Source of the DNA: Todiramphus chloris collaris
Lineage: Eukaryota > Chordata > Aves > Coraciiformes > Alcedinidae
NCBI GenBank assembly: GCA_025345505.1
Contig: JANVCC010000018.1
Coordinates: forward strand, 62,272,031 to 62,336,030
Direction: 5' to 3'
DNA length: 64,000 bases
Numbering within the stretch: position 1 is the stretch's first letter; each line of letters starts with the position of its first letter. A model generated the notes under the pieces. The model worked only from the letters and a program-made list of their open reading frames with translations, did not search any database and was not told where the DNA came from. Below, piece after piece: positions 58,593 to 64,000 of the stretch. The translations under genes were made by a program, and so were the position numbers.

Positions 58593-60686
58593 CTGATATT
58601 TCTTGTGACCAAGACTCACGTACTTCTAGAGCCAGTCAAGAATTGCTCTTCTCTCTAAGAATATAGAGAGTGATTGCCTCTCATATAGTATTTATTGTGT
58701 AACTCTCAAATCCTGCCTTAGACAAATAGTTTCTGTTTGTTGGCATTACTATAGACAAAAACATACTTGCTCAAATCCAAATAAACAGGAACATCCCCAT
58801 GACTTAAATTCTTCTTTCTAATAGACTGCTTTCTATTCCATCTGGAATTGGTATTCCTTACCTCATTCCAGCATTGATTTGTCTAGCCTTGCATGCTAAT
58901 CATCCCTAGTGGGTTTCAAACAAACCAGCACCTCGGTCTTAAATCTCCACCCCAAAGAGAAGGTCCAGTAAAACAAAAAAGAGAATGTTTCTCACACAGA
59001 CATACTGAAATTAATCTCCATTGCCTAGAAGCTACCTCTGATCATACCAGCCTGTGGTGACAGACATGTCAGTAACCACACTGTTACTGGTTTTAGTGCT
59101 ACTGGTTGTGGAGCAGTTGCGGGGTCCCTGGAGCAAGCACCTTCTGCACCCAAGCAGAGAGCACACTGAAAGGAACTCATGTATGGCAATACAGCAACCA
59201 TAAGTGGAGGGGGAAACTCTTTAGTTTTCTCAGCTCCACTAATCTGAAAGGTGATGGTTTAGAGCACACGATCTAAAAGAAACATGCTGGAGTTGAGGCT
59301 GCCAACAAGAAAATTGAGGAGAGATGTTAAGTTTTCAAATGCATAAAAGGCTACTGCAAACAAAGTAAAATAAACTTCCACCTTGCCTGCAGCAATCTGA
59401 ACTGGTACTAGTGAGCTTAAAGTGCAACAAGATTAAGTCAGAAAAGACATTTCTAAAAGTGAAGTGCAGTCTAAAAGTACAGCAAAGCACTGCCAGCACC
59501 ATCTCTGGACACACTAAGAAGTCAGACAAACATCTGTCAGGATAAAATCAATTCATGCTTGTACACAGATTGAGCATCTGACACCTTACCTTTGCCGAGT
59601 TAAAAACTTACTCATGACTCAGTGGTTTGTACTTGGCAATGATAAAATGTGTTTTCAAAACAGGACAGTCACTACTTGGTCTTCCGAAGTAAGCAGCTTC
59701 TGCCCTTGGTCTGAGAAAGGAAAACCAAGCATATCTGCACACAAATATCCTGACTAGAAGTTTAGATCCTGGCTTCACTGAAGTGGAATAATTTTCAAAA
59801 AAGAAACTACCCCCAACATCAAGTCAGAATGTTTTTATGATAGTTCAATAATACCACAGTGGCCAAGAAAGAGCTGCTCCCAAAATAAACATTTGGCTCG
59901 ATCTATGCTTACATGGATTTCACTTGAGTCCCTGTGCCGGTAAACCCTCCAAATACAGACACACAACAACTTTTGCCAGGACACTAGCATGGGCTAAAAA
60001 TGCTCTAGTAGTGAAACAAATCTTACAAATACAAGCTTTGTCTATATGGGAAGTTCAGTCAGCAGTCTTATTCTGGCTAGAAGTGTAATTTTAAATTTTC
60101 ATTTCTTTTTACAAACTTTTAAGGAGGAAAATTGCACAAAACCATCAAATGTGAATGACCTGAATTCTTATGGCAAATAAGTTATTCACTGACTCTTGTC
60201 TCAAAAAAACTGTCTGCAAGTGAAACAGTTAGGGATTTTTAATTATGGAATTTACTAATTTCAGTCTAATTGTTAATAAATAACCATGTTATGTCATGAC
60301 TTTTGTCTCTTCATCATTTGGATAACCAGGTCTTCTACAGAACAGGAAAGTCATGTGAGCATGGAGCATAAGGCAGGTGTCCTCCATGATAAACACTGCA
60401 TACCATTCTCAATGGTATAGCTTGCAAGGCTGAAGTAACACAGATATTTTAGCATATGATTTTTGTTTGCCTAGCTTTATTTATTAATAGATTTTCAGTT
60501 TTACCTGGGACTGAGCACCACGAAGTACTTAAACCAAGCATATGAATTTCCAGTAAAAGTAATTTTCTAACTTTGTTATAAGATGAAAGAATATTTCCAG
60601 AATGGCTGGTATTTAGAGTGAATACACTGACTTTAGAAAAGCTGAAAACAAATTTTCATTGCAATGACACACTGCTTCCCTGGCAC
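58593..60686. other. Intergenic region, nothing recognised
   Basis: A/T-rich sequence between the LTR and the CpG island. No coding similarity or repeat family was recognised. Confidence 0.55.
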
Positions 60687-61160
60687 AAGCCGGGCTGCGT
60701 GCAGCTCCCGGTTCCCAGGAGAGGAGAGCACGGAGAGGCCGTCTGTCCCCCAGGCAGCTTGCGCCCGCGGGTTAAACACGCGTTAGCCGACGAGGGGGGT
60801 TCGGAGAGCAGCCACGCTCCGGGGGGAAAAGCTCAGGACGGTGCCGCTCGGCCCGGCACGGCGAGGAGGACGCCGGGCGGCGTCGGTGGTACCCGGCCCG
60901 GCCCGGCCGGGGGGACCCCACTCTGCCCTCGCCCGGCCTTGGCGGGGCGCTGCCCCATCTCCCCCGGCGGGCAACGTCGAGCCAGCCCGGCACGGTTCGC
61001 CCCGGGGGAGGGCAGCGGGCCGTGCCGTCAGCACATCTGCACCCCCCAGTTAAGCCTCTTAATCCGCTTTCTCAGGCGGCGGGAGTGTTACTCGCTATTC
61101 GCGACAGCCGCCGGGAAGGTCCCTTTCCTCTCGTGCGTGCACCGAGCGGCAAAAAAAAAA
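60687..61160. promoter_or_regulatory. CpG island, promoter of an unidentified gene
   Basis: Abrupt change from A/T-rich sequence to about 470 nt dense in CpG, with a canonical GC box GGCGGGGC (60941-60948) and CGGCCC repeats (about 60890-60911). This is the only CpG island in the window. Bidirectional activity or either direction is possible. Human synteny as I remember it would offer HEBP2 (+) or NHSL1 (-). Open frames through it (for example 60618-61181 on + and 60783-61034 on -) are Pro/Gly/Arg/Ala-rich and typical of chance frames in GC-rich DNA. A strong-looking donor, AAAG|GTGAGTAATGG, lies at 61700/61701 on +, but an exon is not demonstrated. Confidence 0.7.
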
Positions 61161-62287
61161 CAACTGCCGGCGGCTAAATGATGGCTGGCACCTTGGGCTG
61201 ATAGGTGTTAATAGCCCTTAACGGTGTAAGGGCTTCCCCTGCGCTCCCTCCCGCTTCCCCTCAAACGTGGTTCCCAACCGAGGCAGTTCGGGAGATGGCT
61301 ACCTGCGTGCTTCCAAGGCCCTGGAAACGAGAACAAACTGACAAAGCCACCCATGAGATCCAGGGGTGCCGTGCTGGACCAAGCAGCAGCTTTGCCCAGA
61401 AACCTAAGTGAAGGTTCAAAAGCACTAAATTGAACAGTTAAGTAAGCACCTGGCAAATCAGCATAGGTGTAAATATTTAATACCAGATACATAGCTTTGA
61501 TTAGACTAGAACTTGCTGATTCCTGTCTCAGTTTCCCTGAGTAAGCACTCTGTGCAGTGGGGACAGATGGTCTTCAAGCCCCATCAGTGTCTGCTCTCGG
61601 GTACCCTACCTGCACACCTTCCTGGGGGATATCCATGGCCATCAAGTGCCCTAACGAGGTAAGGGCATTGGGAGGTACAAGGCTTTACAGGCAGCAAAAG
61701 GTGAGTAATGGATACATAGGATGACTGGGAGTGCTTTTCCCAGCACCCAGGGGAGAGTTTGAACATCTCAATAGTTTCCTAGAAAGGATCACCAAGTACC
61801 TGCTGAATCATGAATTCTGATGAACAGCCACACAATAATCCATCAGCATCGAATTTCATTACCTTAATACACCAAACACAGCACTGCAGCAATCCAGAAG
61901 CAGATTCACAGATTTGCCTTTAGAGAGGGTCTCTCTCTTGCAGGGAGTCTGTCAATTAGCAAAGATAACACCTACTGCTGTCCAATTTTAACCCACAGCC
62001 TCCATACACCTGACAGTCAGGGCACCCTTAATCCAGGTATTGGTTGAATCAAGGGCACAGAAGCTGATGGGTAGCAGTAGTCCTCTCAGCAGGCAGCTTA
62101 AGAAGGAAAGGAGAAGGCTTTAAAGGCACGCCTTGTTTACCAGAAGTATTTAACACAGCCCCTTCAAAGTCTACTTTCCAATTGCTTCCTTTAAGCATTG
62201 GATCCTCTGGTTCCGCTGCTCACACCACTCAAAGTTATAACTTCAGGTTAAATGCAATTTGTACTGAAGAACGAACATCAATAGGGC
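61161..62287. other. Region after the CpG island, nothing recognised
   Basis: No coding exon or repeat recognised. It may contain a first intron if the CpG island promoter fires to the right. Confidence 0.45.
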
Positions 62288-62490
62288 ATGTCACGGTTTA
62301 GGGTCAGGGCAACTCCTTAGACCTATAACAGATGCTCTCTGTTAACCCCTCTCCCTCCTCAGAGGGGAAAGAGAAAGGGAATAAGGGAGAGAGACTTAGC
62401 GATTAGAAAAGGAAACTAGAACAGCTTTAATGAAAAGGAAATTAATAATTATAAAAATATAATAATTATAAAAATACTATATTGTTTAAA
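62288..62490 (+). mobile_element. LTR-like fragment (second family)
   Basis: Begins TGTCACGGTTTAGGGTCAGG and continues with TCCTTAGACC, GCTCTCTGTTAACCCC, CCTCAGAGGGGAAAG and AACAGCTTTAATGAAAAGG, a pattern I associate with bird endogenous retrovirus LTRs. The right end is unclear and could lie as far as about 63300. A local duplication of AATAATTATAAAAAT is at about 62446-62478. Confidence 0.5.
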
Positions 62491-64000
62491 GCAACTTGAA
62501 CATTTGACCTACATGGGAATAACTTGCTTACAACAGTTTTGAGAGGATTTCCATGGCTGTTTTCCATATTGTACAAGGTCTTTCTTCAGCTTTGGTGTAA
62601 CTCCCTGAACAACTAATTTCTCCTGACACAGTATTATGCAGGCAAGGATCCTTCCAACAAACATAATGACCTCTCCTCTGAGTTACATTCAATAAAACAA
62701 CAACACATAATGTAACTCAACACTCTACACTTAAAATTACCTGTAACAAACAGTGCCAGAGAAGCCACGGGAAAGCAAGGTTGAGTATTGCAGATTTCTT
62801 CAGATGCAACGTCCACCTTCCAAAACTAACTCTAACTTGCAAGCAAATTTCACCTGTGGCTGGGTTTTTGCAGGGCAGTTAAGGAGTTCCTGGGATTTAA
62901 AGGAACCCTTAAGCAATCATTTTGCAACCAAAATTTAATTTTCTTGGGTAGGCTGGCTAGTTTCAATTAGATGCTGGTGCCGCACTTGACTTCCTTGAGA
63001 ATTACTTAGCTGCTACCACCTGACCTAGCTTTACCAATCCCTCAGACAGCTGTGATCTTTCCTTGTGCCTGTCTGAGATCAATAGACACCTTTAAGGCAC
63101 AAGGACACTCTTTTTGTCAGGTCTGTAAAGTGTTTGGCCTGTGGGGAGCTGCCCATAGGGCTTGCTAAAAAACGAACAGCACTCAGCACCAGTAGTGATC
63201 CTTCAGACATACTCCCTTTGGTCCCAGCGCCAGGACCCTACTATGTACCTGAGGAGACAGGGTGTTCTGGGTAGCCCGGTTTCCTCAGGAAACTAGTCTA
63301 ATGGAATAGGATTATGTTGCATGGGGATGTCAGGGTCTTGTCTCTTCCTCCTTCTGACTCTTCCACCCTGTGATGGCCTCTCTGCAAAATCTGTGTGAAA
63401 TAAGATAATTTCAGAAATAAAAAGTTTATTTTAGTTAATAGAAACTCCAGTTTCAAGGAAAATGACCATAATAGTGACTTCATTGAGGGAAAGACTATCT
63501 CTTCTAAGACACTAAGAAAATCTGTGTAGAAGAAAGACTCGATAAATACAGTGAGTGTGTTATTGCAGTGTGCACTGTGCAATGCTGCAGAGAATCCAAC
63601 AAGATGTGGAGGTACTGAAAAGCAGGCATTTGTACTTTGTTATGTGAAGTTATATTAGATATAACTTCAGAACTATGGAAGAACAGTGAAGTTATATTAG
63701 ATATATTAGTGCCCTCTGTACAGAATTAAAAGAACAAATGTAACCTTTGAACAATGCCACCAAGATAGATGTTTTCTTGAACTCCATGCCCTGTAGCTAA
63801 TCTGCTTGAGTTTCTGTGCCATTGAGCTGTTTTTACTTACCTGGTCTTCTGAAGGGATGAAAATAGAGATGGTGCCCAGTGAGCCTGGTGCACAACCACA
63901 CTGCATTCACATTTGTAGTCTCTAATGCCACTCAAACAACAGGGTGATGGAATGAACCTGTTGGAATTAGACATCTTTGCTGAAGAAAGAGAAGAAATGA
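62491..64000. other. Right end of window, nothing firmly recognised
   Basis: No exon recognised. It holds the inverted and direct repeats at 63644-63704. Part may be the remainder of the LTR that starts at 62288. Confidence 0.45.
63644..63704 (+). repeat. 19-bp direct repeat with a perfect hairpin
   Basis: GTGAAGTTATATTAGATAT occurs at 63644-63662 and again at 63686-63704. The first copy is part of a perfect inverted repeat, GAAGTTATAT-TAG-ATATAACTTC (63646-63668). Confidence 0.9.

Noticed and set aside
60618..61181. 187-codon frame through the CpG island
   Set aside because: Composition is Gly/Pro/Arg/Ala-rich as expected from random GC-rich DNA, it begins in A/T-rich non-coding sequence, and overlapping frames on both strands are equally open.

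Overview
This is vertebrate nuclear DNA, almost certainly from a bird and probably not a galliform. It has multi-exon genes with GT-AG introns, CR1 LINE fragments carrying the avian-type 3' end, an LTR of a kind I know from songbird and other neoavian genomes, one CpG island, and a 100-N assembly gap. Nothing in it is prokaryotic: there are no operons, CRISPR arrays, phage genes or rRNA genes.

Positions 1-35375 hold the 3' two-thirds of ARFGEF3 (BIG3, KIAA1244) on the + strand. I could place 21 consecutive coding exons from 700 to the TAA at 28328-28330. Their phases join without a break and give 1,417 codons plus the stop, so the locus looks intact. The 5' part, including most of the Sec7 domain, lies to the left of the window. 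One intron (10522-10896) has a GC donor. The large penultimate exon has two usable acceptors 12 nt apart. A roughly 7 kb region downstream (28331 to about 35375) is best read as a long 3' UTR with near and far poly(A) signals.

Positions 35376-48800 are intergenic, with a 5'-truncated, internally deleted CR1 on the minus strand (about 39996-41225) and a small CR1 tail (about 43560-43640). Positions 49225-55981 hold a second, small gene on the + strand. Its two coding exons (49225-49335 and 55583-55981) join in phase 0 to give a 169-residue single-pass membrane protein that I recognise as SMIM28. A CCAAT box, an octamer and a perfect E-box-containing palindrome lie upstream of it.

Positions 55982-64000 hold the SMIM28 3' UTR, a solo-type LTR (58093 to about 58592), an orphan CpG island (about 60687-61160) that is probably the promoter of the next gene, and a second LTR-like fragment starting at 62288. 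In mammals HEBP2 and NHSL1 lie in this neighbourhood, but I found no exon of either here.

I did not find an undescribed multi-gene system. The useful new points concern gene models (the split SMIM28, the GC-AG intron, the tandem acceptor), the overlapping upstream ORF of SMIM28, and the unassigned CpG island.
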